This document shows, in pieces, positions 16,277-25,743 of a DNA stretch of 34,880 bases. The stretch comes from Thermodesulfovibrio sp. N1 (GTDB lineage Bacteria; Nitrospirota; Thermodesulfovibrionia; Thermodesulfovibrionales; Thermodesulfovibrionaceae). The notes below the pieces were generated by a model. The model was not told the DNA's origin. It was given only the letters and a program-made list of their open reading frames with translations, and made no database searches. The stretch lies in assembly GCF_001707915.1 (NCBI RefSeq), contig NZ_MAVV01000017.1, positions 1 to 34,880 on the forward strand, in the 5' to 3' direction. Position numbers and translations under genes: made by a program. Position 1 is the stretch's first letter. Each line of letters begins with the position of its first letter.

Positions 16277-17605
16277 ATGAAAATTCAATTTCTCGGTGCA
16301 ACGAAAACTGTTACAGGCTCTTGTTTTTTACTTGAAATAAAAGGAACGAATATTCTAATTGATTGTGGTTTTTTTCAGGAAGACAGTTTAGAATATTTAA
16401 ATTATGAACCCTTTGCCTTTAATCCAAAGAAAATAGATTTTGTCATACTTACCCATGCTCATCTTGATCATTCAGCTTTAATACCTAAACTTTTTAGAGA
16501 AGGTTTTAAAGGAAAAGTAATTACAACTCCATCAACTAAAGATTTACTTGAAATAATGCTTTTTGATGCTTTAAAGGTTCAAAAAAATGAGCATTATAAA
16601 CAACCATTGTATGATGAGGAAAATATTTATAAAGCTTTGAAATTCACTGATGTCTTAAAATATAATCAAGTTTTAAATCTTAAAGGAATAAATTTAACTT
16701 TATATGACGCAGGTCACATTCTTGGTTCTGCCTCAGTTAAATTGGAAATTGATGGTAAAAATATTGTTTTTTCAGGTGATATAGGAAGAAAAAATTATCC
16801 TATTTTAAGGGATCCTGAACCACCATCACGTGCAGACTGGTTAGTTCTGGAATCAACCTATGGTAATAGAATGCATAAAACTCTTAATCAAAGTATTGAT
16901 GAACTACTGCAGGCAATTAAAGAAACTTTTAAAAGGGGTGGAAATGTTATAATTCCTGCTTTTGCAGTAGGAAGAACTCAGGACTTACTATATATTCTAA
17001 ATCGTTCTGTAAAACAGGGATTAATTGAACCTATAAATGTTTATCTTGATAGCCCCCTTGCAGAAGAGGCAACAAAGGTGTATCTTTCCCATCCTGAAGT
17101 TTTTGATGATGAAGCATTAAAAGAGATGAGAAATCCAAAGAGAACATCAATAAAACTTCATTTTGTAAAAACAGTAGATGAATCAAAGAGATTAAATAAT
17201 ATTAAATCACATTCTGTTATTATAGCTGGTTCTGGAATGTGTCAGGGAGGAAGAATTATATATCATCTTTACCATAATATTCACAGAGAAGAATGCGGAA
17301 TTATATTTGTGGGATTTCAAGCAAAAGGAACCATTGGTAGAAAAATTATTGACGGTGAAAAAGAAATCCTCCTTTTAGGTAAAATGGTTCCAGTAAGGGC
17401 AAAAATATACACAATTGGAGGATTTTCTGCCCACGCTGATCAATCTGAATTAATGGATTGGCTTTCTGTAATAAAGGGTAATCCAGAGGTTTTTTTAGTG
17501 CACGGTGAAGAAAGCGTTATAGAAAGTTTTAAAAATTCTATTCTAGAAAGATTTAATTTTAAATGTCATATTCCAGATAGATTAGCAGTATATGAACTCA
17601 CATAA
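16277..17605 (+). CDS. MBL-fold beta-CASP ribonuclease-like protein
   Basis: This is a 442-residue metallo-beta-lactamase-fold protein of the beta-CASP RNA-processing group (CPSF73/YSH1-like). It has motif 2 THAHLDH at residues 59-65 (ligands His60, His62, Asp64, His65), DAGHILGSASV, FSGDIGR, LESTYGNR, the beta-CASP GSGMCQGGR and the C-terminal FSAHADQSEL and VHGE motifs. Bacterial homologues act as endo- or exoribonucleases; activity is a family inference. I use the ATG at 16277 because the conserved MKIQFLGATKTVTGS starts there; an earlier in-frame start at 16202 has no support. No Shine-Dalgarno is seen; TATCAT at 16264-16269 could be a -10 for a leaderless transcript. The 3' end overlaps the next gene by 14 nt. 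Confidence 0.9.
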   Translation: MKIQFLGATKTVTGSCFLLEIKGTNILIDCGFFQEDSLEYLNYEPFAFNPKKIDFVILTHAHLDHSALIPKLFREGFKGKVITTPSTKDLLEIMLFDALKVQKNEHYKQPLYDEENIYKALKFTDVLKYNQVLNLKGINLTLYDAGHILGSASVKLEIDGKNIVFSGDIGRKNYPILRDPEPPSRADWLVLESTYGNRMHKTLNQSIDELLQAIKETFKRGGNVIIPAFAVGRTQDLLYILNRSVKQGLIEPINVYLDSPLAEEATKVYLSHPEVFDDEALKEMRNPKRTSIKLHFVKTVDESKRLNNIKSHSVIIAGSGMCQGGRIIYHLYHNIHREECGIIFVGFQAKGTIGRKIIDGEKEILLLGKMVPVRAKIYTIGGFSAHADQSELMDWLSVIKGNPEVFLVHGEESVIESFKNSILERFNFKCHIPDRLAVYELT

Positions 17606-18770
17606 ATTCTATTTAAATAAGGACTTTTATATAAAACTCATTGAATTTCCAGCTCTTTATAATATTAAAACTGACGAACTTTACTGCCTCGATGACAGGG
17701 CATTAGATATTCTGAAAAATATAGACAACGTAGATATAGATATTTTAGATAATTCAGATAAAGAGTTTATTGATTTTTGCCTTAAAGAGGGAATATTAAT
17801 TGAGAATCCTCAGGGAAGAATTAGAACTAAATTAAAGCAGTCTCCTATCCCCTCTCTAAGATATCTTGAATTGCAGATAACTAAACGTTGTAATCTAAAA
17901 TGTAAACATTGTTTTTTAGGAGATACAGAAAATGTAGATTTACCCTTAGAAAAAATACGAAAAATTCTCAAGGAGTTTGAAGAAATGCAAGGGCTTAGGG
18001 TTTTAATAACAGGCGGAGAGGCTCTTTTGCATCCAAAATTTTCAGAGATTAACGAATTCTTAAAAGAAGTTGCCATAAGAAAAATCCTTTTTACCAATGG
18101 TAATTTATTAGATGATGGTATACTGAAAAATCTTAATGTAGAAGAGATTCAGATAAGTATTGATGGAATGAAATCGGGGCATGAAAAATTAAGAGGTGTT
18201 GGCACTTTCGAAAAGGCCCTTTCTTCATTAAGAAAAGCCATTGATTACGGTTTTCAAGTCTCCGTAGCGACTGTTATTCATAGGGGTAATATTGAGGAAT
18301 TTTATGAACTGGAAGCTCTTATTAAAAGTTTAAAAGTGAGGGAATGGACAGTAGATGCTCTTACTATGGCGGGAAATCTTTTAATTAATCAAGAATTCTG
18401 GGTTTCACCAGAAGAATCATCAAAAATAATGAATAGATATGGTTTTTCATTAGAAGATCATCCAAGAATTGAAGGTTATGGTTGTGGAGCCCATCTTTTA
18501 TCAATTAGTGCAAGAGGATTTGCTTCCTTTTGTTCTTTTTATGAAAATTCTCCCATTGGTAGCATTGACCAAGGATTGGAAAAACTGTGGACAAAGAAAA
18601 AACATGTTTTTCTTAGAGAACTTAAGTGTGTAGAACTCAGTTGTCCATTTATAAATGATTGTCGGGGAGGATGCAGATACAGGGCAAAAACTCTTTCAGA
18701 TAATGAAAACTCTCCTGATTTATTTAAATGTTACCAGATGGGATTTTATCCCTTAAAATCTTCGAATTAA
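17592..18770 (+). CDS. Radical SAM/SPASM protein with PqqD-like N-terminus
   Basis: This 392-residue protein looks like a peptide-modifying radical SAM enzyme. Residues 1-80 resemble a PqqD-like peptide-recognition domain ([10 protein letters not shown], then [10 protein letters not shown]). The radical SAM core has Cys100-x3-Cys104-x2-Cys107 in RCNLKCKHC and the GGEALLHP motif. The C-terminal SPASM region has Cys298, 314, 346, 351, 357, 361 and 380, enough for two auxiliary Fe-S clusters. Relatives mature ribosomal peptides or activate sulfatases. No precursor peptide or sulfatase is visible nearby. It overlaps the beta-CASP gene by 14 nt upstream and the convergent ruvC gene by 47 nt. Confidence 0.85.
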   Translation: MNSHKFYLNKDFYIKLIEFPALYNIKTDELYCLDDRALDILKNIDNVDIDILDNSDKEFIDFCLKEGILIENPQGRIRTKLKQSPIPSLRYLELQITKRCNLKCKHCFLGDTENVDLPLEKIRKILKEFEEMQGLRVLITGGEALLHPKFSEINEFLKEVAIRKILFTNGNLLDDGILKNLNVEEIQISIDGMKSGHEKLRGVGTFEKALSSLRKAIDYGFQVSVATVIHRGNIEEFYELEALIKSLKVREWTVDALTMAGNLLINQEFWVSPEESSKIMNRYGFSLEDHPRIEGYGCGAHLLSISARGFASFCSFYENSPIGSIDQGLEKLWTKKKHVFLRELKCVELSCPFINDCRGGCRYRAKTLSDNENSPDLFKCYQMGFYPLKSSN

Positions 18771-19215
18771 TATGACATATTGCTACTGCTAAGGCATCTG
18801 CACAATCATAGGAAATAGAACTATTCAATTTTAAGAAATTTCTAACCATACTTTTAACCTGTATTTTATGGGCTCTACCGTAACCTGTTAATGCTTTTTT
18901 TATTTCAGTAGAGCTGTATTCGTAAACAGGAATTTCCCTTTGAGCTGCCACCAAAAAAGCAATTGCCCTTGTATAACTTAAAACAAAGGAAGAAGTAATT
19001 TTTTTACCAACAAAGGCTTTTTCAACTGCCATCTCTTTAGGTGAGTATTTTTCTATGATTTCCAGAAGTGATTGGTATATATATTTAAGTCTCTCAGGAA
19101 TATTTTTTCTATGGGAAAGATTCAATGTTCCCGCATTAACTAATTTCATTTCAGAAAGTTCAATAATTCCAAATCCAAAATGTCTGCTACCAGGGTCTAT
19201 CCCTATAACTGTCAT
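18724..19215 (-). CDS. ruvC: Crossover junction endodeoxyribonuclease RuvC
   Basis: RuvC resolves Holliday junctions in recombination. The 163-residue protein has the acidic active-site set Asp7 ([10 protein letters not shown]), Glu65 (AVEKAF), Asp137 and Asp140 (SYDCADALA), matching E. coli RuvC spacing, and the [12 protein letters not shown] segment. It is last in a long minus-strand run, overlaps gmhA by 4 nt, and its 3' end overlaps the convergent SPASM gene by 47 nt. ruvA and ruvB are not in the window. Confidence 0.95.
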   Translation of the reverse strand: MTVIGIDPGSRHFGFGIIELSEMKLVNAGTLNLSHRKNIPERLKYIYQSLLEIIEKYSPKEMAVEKAFVGKKITSSFVLSYTRAIAFLVAAQREIPVYEYSSTEIKKALTGYGRAHKIQVKSMVRNFLKLNSSISYDCADALAVAICHINSKILRDKIPSGNI

Positions 19216-19820
19216 TGCTTTACCTTCTTTTTTGTTACAGGTATTTCAAATAATATATCTTCAACTAATTCACATAAAATGTGTCCAAGTGTAATATGGG
19301 TCTCCTGAATTCGAGGTGTTTCCTCTGAAGATACTGCAAAGGCGTAGTCAACTTTTGATATTAGTTTTTCTCCTTTTATACTTGTAAATGCTATTGTTTT
19401 AAGTCCTCTTTTTTTGGCTGTCTCTATACCCTTTATTACATTACGGGAGGAACCTGATGTGCTTATACCGATTGCTATATCACCTTGTTGTCCGAAAGCT
19501 TTTATCTGTTTAGAAAATATTTCTGAGTAGTCATAATCATTTGCTATTGCGGTGATTACAGCCATATCTGTATTTAAAGCAATTGCTGGAAGCCCTGGTC
19601 TTTCCCTTTTAAATCTGTTTACAAATTCTGCAGCAATATGGGATGCATCTGTTGCGCTTCCACCATTTCCAAAAATTAAAATTTTCCCACCTTCATTAAG
19701 TGTTTTTGCAATAATTTCAGCAACTTCTCGAATTAAACTGATGTTTTCTTTAAAAAACTGTTCTTTTACTCTGATTGATTCTTCATAGGCTCTTTTAATT
19801 TTTTCTTCTATTTGCATCAC
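19212..19820 (-). CDS. gmhA: Phosphoheptose isomerase (SIS domain)
   Basis: GmhA converts sedoheptulose-7-phosphate to glycero-manno-heptose-7-phosphate for lipopolysaccharide inner core. The 202-residue protein is one SIS domain with GNGGSATDA at residues 51-59, STSGSS at about 120-125, and catalytic residues Glu65 (AAEF) and His180 (THITLGH), the same numbers as in E. coli GmhA. Its presence indicates a heptose-containing outer membrane LPS. It overlaps ruvC and the HIT gene by 4 nt each. Confidence 0.9.
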   Translation of the reverse strand: MMQIEEKIKRAYEESIRVKEQFFKENISLIREVAEIIAKTLNEGGKILIFGNGGSATDASHIAAEFVNRFKRERPGLPAIALNTDMAVITAIANDYDYSEIFSKQIKAFGQQGDIAIGISTSGSSRNVIKGIETAKKRGLKTIAFTSIKGEKLISKVDYAFAVSSEETPRIQETHITLGHILCELVEDILFEIPVTKKKVKQ

Positions 19821-20302
19821 ATTTCCTCCTTAAAACACGGATAAAGTTTGTCATAGGTTTCAAGAATATGTTCTGGAATAACTCGCACATCTTCAAGGAT
19901 TGTCATAAAGCCAACATCTCCTGCCCACCTAGGTACAATATGCCAGTGAAGATGTTCATCAATGCTTGCTGAGGCTACCACTCCTATATTAAGTCCTACA
20001 TTAAAGCCATCGGGATGAAGTACTTTTCTCAAACATTTAAGACATTTAACAGTAAGAATCATAGATTCTGTAAGTTCTTCTGTATTTAAATCTTCAAGGG
20101 TATTCACATGCCTGTAAGGAACAACCATAAGATGTCCTGAACTGTAAGGATATTTATTCATAATTATGAAGGTAAGATTACCTCTGTAAAGAATTAAATT
20201 ATCTCTGTCCTTTTCTTCCTTAGGCTTATCACAAAATATACATCCTTTTTCTTTTTCCCCTAATATGTACTGTATTCGCCATGGCGCCCATAATACTTTC
20301 AT
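19817..20302 (-). CDS. HIT family nucleotide hydrolase/phosphorylase
   Basis: This 161-residue protein of the histidine triad superfamily has the HIT motif HLHWHIVPRW with His117, His119 and His121, an upstream GHLMVVPYRH and an N-terminal CIFCDK pair (Cys21, Cys24) that suggests a zinc site. The N-terminal LWAPWR and this Cys pair are typical of the bacterial/archaeal Ap4A phosphorylase-like HIT group (Galactose-1-P uridylyltransferase-related). Exact substrate is not determinable. It overlaps gmhA and the uracil-DNA glycosylase gene by 4 nt each. Confidence 0.88.
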   Translation of the reverse strand: MKVLWAPWRIQYILGEKEKGCIFCDKPKEEKDRDNLILYRGNLTFIIMNKYPYSSGHLMVVPYRHVNTLEDLNTEELTESMILTVKCLKCLRKVLHPDGFNVGLNIGVVASASIDEHLHWHIVPRWAGDVGFMTILEDVRVIPEHILETYDKLYPCFKEEM

Positions 20303-21096
20303 TTAAGCCTCCTCAATGCTTCCTGTGCATCTTCCCATGTAAGCCATTTGTCCTTTCTATTTCTTAATAAATAGGAAGGATGAAAAGTAGGAATAACTGT
20401 AATTTCCCTATAAAAGAAAACTTTCCCCCTAATTTTTGAGATCTGTATTTCCTTGAGCTTTCCTTTTGTTTCCATTAATGCATAGGTAGCTACCTTACCA
20501 AGAGTCATTATTACCTTAGGAGAGACTATTTCTATCTCCCTTTTCAAATAGTCAAAACAGATTTCGATTTCACTTTCAAAGGGCTCTCTATTAGCGGGTG
20601 GATGGCATTTTACAGTGTTTGTTATGTAAACATCTTGCCTATTAAATCCCATTTTTTCAATAAGATTTGTCAGAAGCTTCCCTGCTTCACCAACAAAGGG
20701 AATACTCTGTAAATCTTCATCAACTCCTGGAGCTTCTCCAATAAACATGAGCTTTGCATTGATATTACCCTGTCCACATACTGGATTTTTTCTTGAGTTA
20801 CTAAGCGGACATTTTTTACATTCCTTGATTTCTTGGTTTAGTTTATCAATAGCCGAATTTTTTTTATGTCCAATGGATAAAGAAAAATCATCATTATAAA
20901 TTAAACTTTCTGATAAGTTTTCATTATTTTTTTTACTCTGAATATTTACTATCGAATATAATAGGGATTCAGTTTTAACGGATTTAGAATGAGAATTTTT
21001 TAGAAGAGATTTTAAAAAATCATTAGGTAACTCTTTAAATCCAAGAGCTTTATAAAAATTTAGCAAATCAATTATATAGTCTATCTTTCTCCCCAT
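20299..21096 (-). CDS. Type 4 uracil-DNA glycosylase (4Fe-4S)
   Basis: This enzyme removes uracil from DNA and is typical of thermophiles. The 265-residue protein has the catalytic motif GEAPGVDED at residues 120-128, FVGEAGKLL, NTVKCHPP and the late HPSYLLRN motif. Likely cluster ligands are Cys93, Cys96, Cys164 and Cys180, spaced as in family 4. The first roughly 85 residues are an extra low-complexity, Ser/Asn/Lys-rich N-terminal region beyond the catalytic domain, of a type also seen fused near DNA polymerase-interacting tails; its role is unknown. The 5' end overlaps the NAD kinase gene by 16 nt. Confidence 0.92.
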   Translation of the reverse strand: MGRKIDYIIDLLNFYKALGFKELPNDFLKSLLKNSHSKSVKTESLLYSIVNIQSKKNNENLSESLIYNDDFSLSIGHKKNSAIDKLNQEIKECKKCPLSNSRKNPVCGQGNINAKLMFIGEAPGVDEDLQSIPFVGEAGKLLTNLIEKMGFNRQDVYITNTVKCHPPANREPFESEIEICFDYLKREIEIVSPKVIMTLGKVATYALMETKGKLKEIQISKIRGKVFFYREITVIPTFHPSYLLRNRKDKWLTWEDAQEALRRLK

Positions 21097-21932
21097 CTTA
21101 ACTTCTCTCTAAGAATTTTAAAATAATCCCTTCCTAAAGGTGCTATTATGTATGTCTTTTCTTCTGCAATTTTACATCTTATTTGGTCATGTTTTTTAAG
21201 TGGAAAACCTATTTGTCCATCTATTGTTAAAAAAACATCCTTTGCTTGGGATGATATAACTATATCTATTATGAAGTCATCAGGGAGAACAAGAGGTCTT
21301 ACACTCAAAGTGTGTGGGCAGATTGGAGTGAATACTAATCCCCTTAAAGTTGGATAAAGTATAGGTCCACCTGCAGAGAGATTATAGGCTGTTGAGCCTG
21401 TAGGAGTGGAAATAATTATTCCATCTGCCTTTATTGTGGAGACATAAGTTTCATTTATTATTAAGTCAAAATTTGTAATTTTTGCTAAAATCCCTTTGCC
21501 AATTACTAAATCATTAAGTCCAAGATATTGAGATATAATTTGTTTATCTCTAAAAACAGTAGCATGGAGCATGCTTCTTTCTTCTATTTCATAATTACCT
21601 GAAAAAATTTGTTCTAAAATTGTGAATAAATCAGTTCTTGGAACCTCTGTTATGAAGCCTAAGCTGCCCATATTGATGCCTATTATTGGAATTTTTTTCC
21701 CTCCTATAAGTCTGGAAATAGAAAGAATAGTTCCATCACCACCTAAGGCTAATATAGCATCAGAATTACGGATTGTTTCAATTTCTGAATGGGTAAAGGT
21801 TGAAATTTCTCCAACAGAATGAAAGAGCATGCATTCGCTACCTTTTTCTTTTATCCAGTCTTGAAGTTTTAATGCTGTTTGAATAGCTAAATTATCGTTT
21901 TCTTTGTATAAGATGGAAACATTTTTAAACAT
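21081..21932 (-). CDS. nadK: NAD kinase
   Basis: NadK makes NADP from NAD. The 283-residue protein has GGDGT at residues 64-68, NMGSLGFITE, and the substrate loop DGIIISTPTGSTAYNLSAGGP, all diagnostic. I chose the ATG at 21932, where the conserved MFKNVSILYK begins with GGAAG upstream; an ATG farther upstream at 21980 would add 16 residues lying within tsaE. The start overlaps the tsaE stop by 8 nt. Confidence 0.95.
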   Translation of the reverse strand: MFKNVSILYKENDNLAIQTALKLQDWIKEKGSECMLFHSVGEISTFTHSEIETIRNSDAILALGGDGTILSISRLIGGKKIPIIGINMGSLGFITEVPRTDLFTILEQIFSGNYEIEERSMLHATVFRDKQIISQYLGLNDLVIGKGILAKITNFDLIINETYVSTIKADGIIISTPTGSTAYNLSAGGPILYPTLRGLVFTPICPHTLSVRPLVLPDDFIIDIVISSQAKDVFLTIDGQIGFPLKKHDQIRCKIAEEKTYIIAPLGRDYFKILREKLRWGER

Positions 21933-22341
21933 CTTTGACTTCCAAAGTAAAAACTCTTGTTTGGTCATTAACAATATCAATTTGAATTTTTAATGAGTTA
22001 TCAGGTAATTCCGTCAGTTTTTCTGCCCATTCTATTACGCAGGTACCTGATTCAAAATACTCCCAAAAATCTATATCTTCTCTTTCAATGTTTTCCAATC
22101 TATAAAGGTCAATGTGATAGAAATTTTTATCTTCATAATTGGACACTATTACAAAACTTGAACTCATAATGTCCTTCTCTTGAATTCCAAAAGAGGAGGC
22201 AATGCCTTTTGTAAAGGCAGTTTTACCTGCTCCCATTTCTCCGTATAGTGCTAACACCTTTATCCCTTGAGATTTTATAAAACTTCCGATTATTTTTCCA
22301 AGTATTTTTGTTTCTTCTTCAGAATAGGTAAAAATTTTCAT
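21925..22341 (-). CDS. tsaE: tRNA threonylcarbamoyladenosine biosynthesis ATPase TsaE
   Basis: TsaE is the small P-loop ATPase that works with TsaB and TsaD in t6A37 tRNA modification. The 138-residue protein has Walker A GEMGAGKT at residues 34-41, SSSFVIVSNY, the HIDLYRLE motif and the terminal VIEWAEKL. Length is typical. It overlaps lspA by 4 nt and nadK by 8 nt. tsaB and tsaD are not in the window. Confidence 0.94.
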   Translation of the reverse strand: MKIFTYSEEETKILGKIIGSFIKSQGIKVLALYGEMGAGKTAFTKGIASSFGIQEKDIMSSSFVIVSNYEDKNFYHIDLYRLENIEREDIDFWEYFESGTCVIEWAEKLTELPDNSLKIQIDIVNDQTRVFTLEVKDV

Positions 22342-22787
22342 TTTCTTAAGCTTTTATACAAGAATAAAACAATTCCTATGCTAATAGCGGTATCGGCAAT
22401 ATTAAAAGCAGGCCAGTGGAAACTACCCGCATGAAGATCAATAAAATCAATAACATAACCATAGATTAATCGATCTATAGCATTACCCAGAGCTCCTGAT
22501 ATGATTAAAGAATAAACAAACCAGTTCGGATAGTCTTTAAAACACAGAAATACAAGTACTGCTATAACAATTATTGATACAATTATGAAAAATTCGGAGC
22601 CTAAAAATTTGAACATTCCAAAGGCACTTCCTTTGTTTTCAACATAAACGAAATTTAAAAAGGGTAATATTTCAATAATTTTATCAGGATAAAGAAATTT
22701 TACAGCAAGAAACTTTGTTAGTTGGTCTACAAAAAAAACAATTAAAACAAACAGAAAGGCTTTCTTTTTATTAAGCCTTGATGACAT
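22338..22787 (-). CDS. lspA: Lipoprotein signal peptidase
   Basis: LspA is the inner-membrane aspartyl protease that removes signal peptides from prolipoproteins. The 149-residue protein has four hydrophobic segments and the catalytic Asp pair: Asp114 in YVIDFID and Asp132 in FNIADTAIS, plus ENKGSAFG and GALGNAIDR. I chose the ATG at 22787, which overlaps the ileS stop by 17 nt and gives the usual short basic N-terminus; starts at 22808 or 22829 would lie further inside ileS. lspA directly after ileS is a very common arrangement. Confidence 0.93.
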   Translation of the reverse strand: MSSRLNKKKAFLFVLIVFFVDQLTKFLAVKFLYPDKIIEILPFLNFVYVENKGSAFGMFKFLGSEFFIIVSIIVIAVLVFLCFKDYPNWFVYSLIISGALGNAIDRLIYGYVIDFIDLHAGSFHWPAFNIADTAISIGIVLFLYKSLRK

Positions 22788-25518
22788 GATAGCATCTTGG
22801 ACAGACATCAGAAATTTCAAGTTTACCAACCATCGGAGAGTAATTCCAACAACGCTGGCATTTATATCCCTCTGCCTTTTCTACAGTAACAGTAAAATCT
22901 TTATCTTCCGAGTCTAAGAAATCCCTCACTTCAACTTGAGATACAATAAAAAGAGTAGGTAAAAAATCAAAATAGTTTGCTACAAAATCTTTAAGATTTT
23001 CTTTAACATTCAGAATTATTTTTGCTTCAAGGGAATTTCCGATGAACTTTTCCTGTCTTTTAATTTCAAGGGCTTTATTAACTTCATCTCTTATGCTTAT
23101 TAATTTTTCCCATTTTTCTTCTAATTCATCATTTATAAATTTGTCTTCAACCTCTGGCATACGGGACAAGAATACACTTTCAGTTTCTCTGAAAGGAAGA
23201 TGTTGCCATGCTTCTTCAGCAGTAAAAGACAGGATAGGTGCGATAAGTCTAATTAATGATTTGGCTATATTGTAAAGCACCCACTGGGCAGCTCTTCTTT
23301 CAAGAGAGTCAGCCTTAAATGTATATAATCTATCTTTAAGTATATCAAGATAAAAGGAACTCATATCAGTTACACAGAAATTATGCACTCCATGGAAAAC
23401 TTGATGAAACTCAAAATTTTCATAGGCTCTTTTGACTTTTTTAATTAACTTCTGAAGCCTCATCATTGCCCATCGGTCTATTTCAAGGAGGTAGTCTTCA
23501 TAATTTTTACCGTCATAATCATATATATTACCAAGTAAATATCTGAGTGTATTTCTTATTTTCCTGTAAGCCTCTGTAAGTTGTGAAAGAATTTCTTTTG
23601 AAAGTTTTATATCATCTCTGTAATCTTCTGCAGAGACCCATAGTCTTATGATATCAGCTCCGTGCTGTTTTATTATTTCTTGTGGAGCTATTACATTGCC
23701 AAGGGATTTAGACATTTTTCTTCCCTGACCATCTACTGTAAATCCATGAGTAAGAACAATTCTATATGGAGCCTTACCTTTACTACCAACTGAGGCAATT
23801 AAAGAACTTTGAAACCATCCTCTATGCTGGTCACTTCCTTCAAGATACATATCTGCAGGCCAGCTTAAATCTGAATTTCTCTCAAGAACAGCAGCATGGC
23901 TAACTCCAGAGTCAAACCAAACATCAAGAATATCTTTTTCTTTTTGGAAATCAGCGGATCCACATTCAGGACATTTGAAATTTGGTAACAAATCCTCAAG
24001 ATTTATCTTAAACCAAACATCAGAGCCTTCTAATTCAACAAGTTTATATATTTTATTAAATAAATTTTCATCTTTAACTACATAACCACAATTTTTACAG
24101 ATAAACAATGTTATAGGAACACCCCAACTTCTCTGTCTTGAAACACACCAATCAGGTCTTCCTTCAACCATTGAATATATTCTTTCCCTCCCCCAAGAAG
24201 GAATCCATTTAACTTTATCAATTTCTTCTAATGCTTTCTCACGAAGATTATTATGAGCCACTGAAATAAACCACTGCGTTGTTGCTCTAAAGATAATAGG
24301 TTTTTTACATCTCCAGCAATGGGGATAGGAATGAGTTATTTTCCCTTCCCATAATAGAGATCCCAAGTTTTTTAGATGTTCTATAATAGCCTTATTAGCG
24401 GTAAATACATTTTCTCCAGCAAAATAAGGAATTTCCTTTGTGAATCTACCTTTATCGTCAACTGGAGCGTATATATCAAGTCCATATTTTAAACCTATTT
24501 CATAATCTTCTTCTCCATGGCCAGGAGCAATATGAACAACACCAGTGCCTTCACCGGTTTCTACAAAATCTGCAATTACAATTTTTGAAATTCTATCAAT
24601 AAAGGGATGTTTAGCTCTTATTCCTTCAAGTTCTTTACCTTTAACTTCGAATAAAGGAGTTTCTTCAAACTCAATTTTGTTTTTAAGATTGTTGATTGAT
24701 TCTTTAGCTACTAAAATTATTCCTTTTTGACTTTTAAGTCCTACATAATCAACCTCTGGATTAACTGCTAAGGCTAAATTTGCAGGTAGTGTCCAGGGCG
24801 TTGTTGTCCATATTACTATATATAAAGGAAAATTCTCTACTGGAAATTTATCAAGATCAATTATTTCAAAGGCTACAAATATTGAAGGAGACTCTTTATC
24901 ATAGTATTCAACCTCTGCATCAGCTAAGGCTGTTACACAGGAAGGGCACCAGTAAACGGGTTTTTTACCGCGATAGACATATCCATTTTTCACAAAAGTT
25001 AGAAATTCTCTAACTATTATGGCTTCATAATCATTGGACATTGTGATATAGGGATTATTCCAAAAACCAAAAACACCAAGACGAATAAATTCATCTTTTT
25101 GAATATTTATAAATTTTTCAGCGTATTGTCTGCATAGTTGTCGTTTTTTAAAAATATCTACATCGTCCTTTTCTTTACCAAGTGATTTGTCAACCTGAAG
25201 TTCAATAGGTAGTCCATGACAATCCCAACCAGGAACAAAGGGAGAATATTGTCCTATCATGGAATGGTATTTAACAATAATATCCTTTAAAATTTTATTT
25301 AAGGCATGTCCAATGTGGATGTGTCCATTTGCATAGGGTGGACCGTCATGTAATATAAATTTACCTGAGTTATTTTTTTTATTTATTTCCTGCAATTTTT
25401 CATAGATTCTGTTGTCATGCCAAAACTTAAGAATTGAAGGCTCTTTCTCAACAAGATTAGCCTTCATGGGAAATGTGGTTTGAGGTAAATTTAAAGTTTC
25501 CTTGTAATCTCTTGACAT
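22771..25518 (-). CDS. ileS: Isoleucyl-tRNA synthetase
   Basis: IleRS charges tRNA-Ile. The 915-residue class I synthetase has HIGH at residues 68-71 (PPYANGHIHIGHA), the CP1 editing domain with TTTPWTLPANLA, KMSKS at 601-605, the helical anticodon-binding domain and a C-terminal zinc site with Cys887, Cys890, Cys906 and Cys909. This is the bacterial type with C-terminal zinc finger. It heads the ileS-lspA-tsaE-nadK-udg-HIT-gmhA-ruvC run. The upstream region is too short for a T-box leader, and a promoter-like element sits 7 nt before the ATG. Confidence 0.97.
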   Translation of the reverse strand: MSRDYKETLNLPQTTFPMKANLVEKEPSILKFWHDNRIYEKLQEINKKNNSGKFILHDGPPYANGHIHIGHALNKILKDIIVKYHSMIGQYSPFVPGWDCHGLPIELQVDKSLGKEKDDVDIFKKRQLCRQYAEKFINIQKDEFIRLGVFGFWNNPYITMSNDYEAIIVREFLTFVKNGYVYRGKKPVYWCPSCVTALADAEVEYYDKESPSIFVAFEIIDLDKFPVENFPLYIVIWTTTPWTLPANLALAVNPEVDYVGLKSQKGIILVAKESINNLKNKIEFEETPLFEVKGKELEGIRAKHPFIDRISKIVIADFVETGEGTGVVHIAPGHGEEDYEIGLKYGLDIYAPVDDKGRFTKEIPYFAGENVFTANKAIIEHLKNLGSLLWEGKITHSYPHCWRCKKPIIFRATTQWFISVAHNNLREKALEEIDKVKWIPSWGRERIYSMVEGRPDWCVSRQRSWGVPITLFICKNCGYVVKDENLFNKIYKLVELEGSDVWFKINLEDLLPNFKCPECGSADFQKEKDILDVWFDSGVSHAAVLERNSDLSWPADMYLEGSDQHRGWFQSSLIASVGSKGKAPYRIVLTHGFTVDGQGRKMSKSLGNVIAPQEIIKQHGADIIRLWVSAEDYRDDIKLSKEILSQLTEAYRKIRNTLRYLLGNIYDYDGKNYEDYLLEIDRWAMMRLQKLIKKVKRAYENFEFHQVFHGVHNFCVTDMSSFYLDILKDRLYTFKADSLERRAAQWVLYNIAKSLIRLIAPILSFTAEEAWQHLPFRETESVFLSRMPEVEDKFINDELEEKWEKLISIRDEVNKALEIKRQEKFIGNSLEAKIILNVKENLKDFVANYFDFLPTLFIVSQVEVRDFLDSEDKDFTVTVEKAEGYKCQRCWNYSPMVGKLEISDVCPRCYHVIKA

Positions 25519-25525
25519 AGTAAAA

Positions 25526-25555
25526 AGAATACCATATTAAAACTTTAATTTTCAA
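25526..25555 (-). promoter_or_regulatory. Putative leaderless promoter for ileS
   Basis: On the minus strand TTGAAA (25555-25550) and TATTCT (25531-25526) are 18 bp apart. The ileS ATG begins at 25518, 7 nt past the -10 box, with no Shine-Dalgarno sequence. Confidence 0.4.
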
Positions 25556-25625
25556 ATTGCTATAAACTCACCTTTCAGGTTCAAAAAAAGTTGCCACGTA
25601 GACGCTCATACCGTTTTCTGAGTCC

Positions 25626-25652
25626 TCATCCTGAGACAAAGCAGAAGGGATC
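25626..25652 (+). repeat. Decayed intergenic copy of the palindromic repeat
   Basis: The segment reads TCATCCTGAGACAAAGCAGA and ends GGGATCT, matching the thiL and hypF element (TCATTCTGAGCGAAGCGAAG...) with several substitutions. No inverted partner arm is visible nearby. The rest of the 25519-25743 gap shows only the divergent promoter-like elements. Confidence 0.5.
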
Positions 25653-25707
25653 TGTGAAAACTTGGCTAAATCAAATAATGAAATAAACAAAACGGAAACT
25701 GTATTTT

Positions 25708-25737
25708 TTGAAGAAAATAATATCTATGAATTATAAT
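25708..25737 (+). promoter_or_regulatory. Putative leaderless promoter for the TPR gene
   Basis: TTGAAG (25708-25713) and a perfect TATAAT (25732-25737) are 18 bp apart. The ATG at 25744 starts 6 nt after the -10 box, and no ribosome site exists. Confidence 0.5.
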
Positions 25738-25743
25738 AATTAG

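Noticed and set aside
25519-25743. T-box or other riboswitch leader for ileS
   Set aside because: The promoter-like element lies 7 nt from the ATG and no T-box sequence or specifier stem is seen in the gap.
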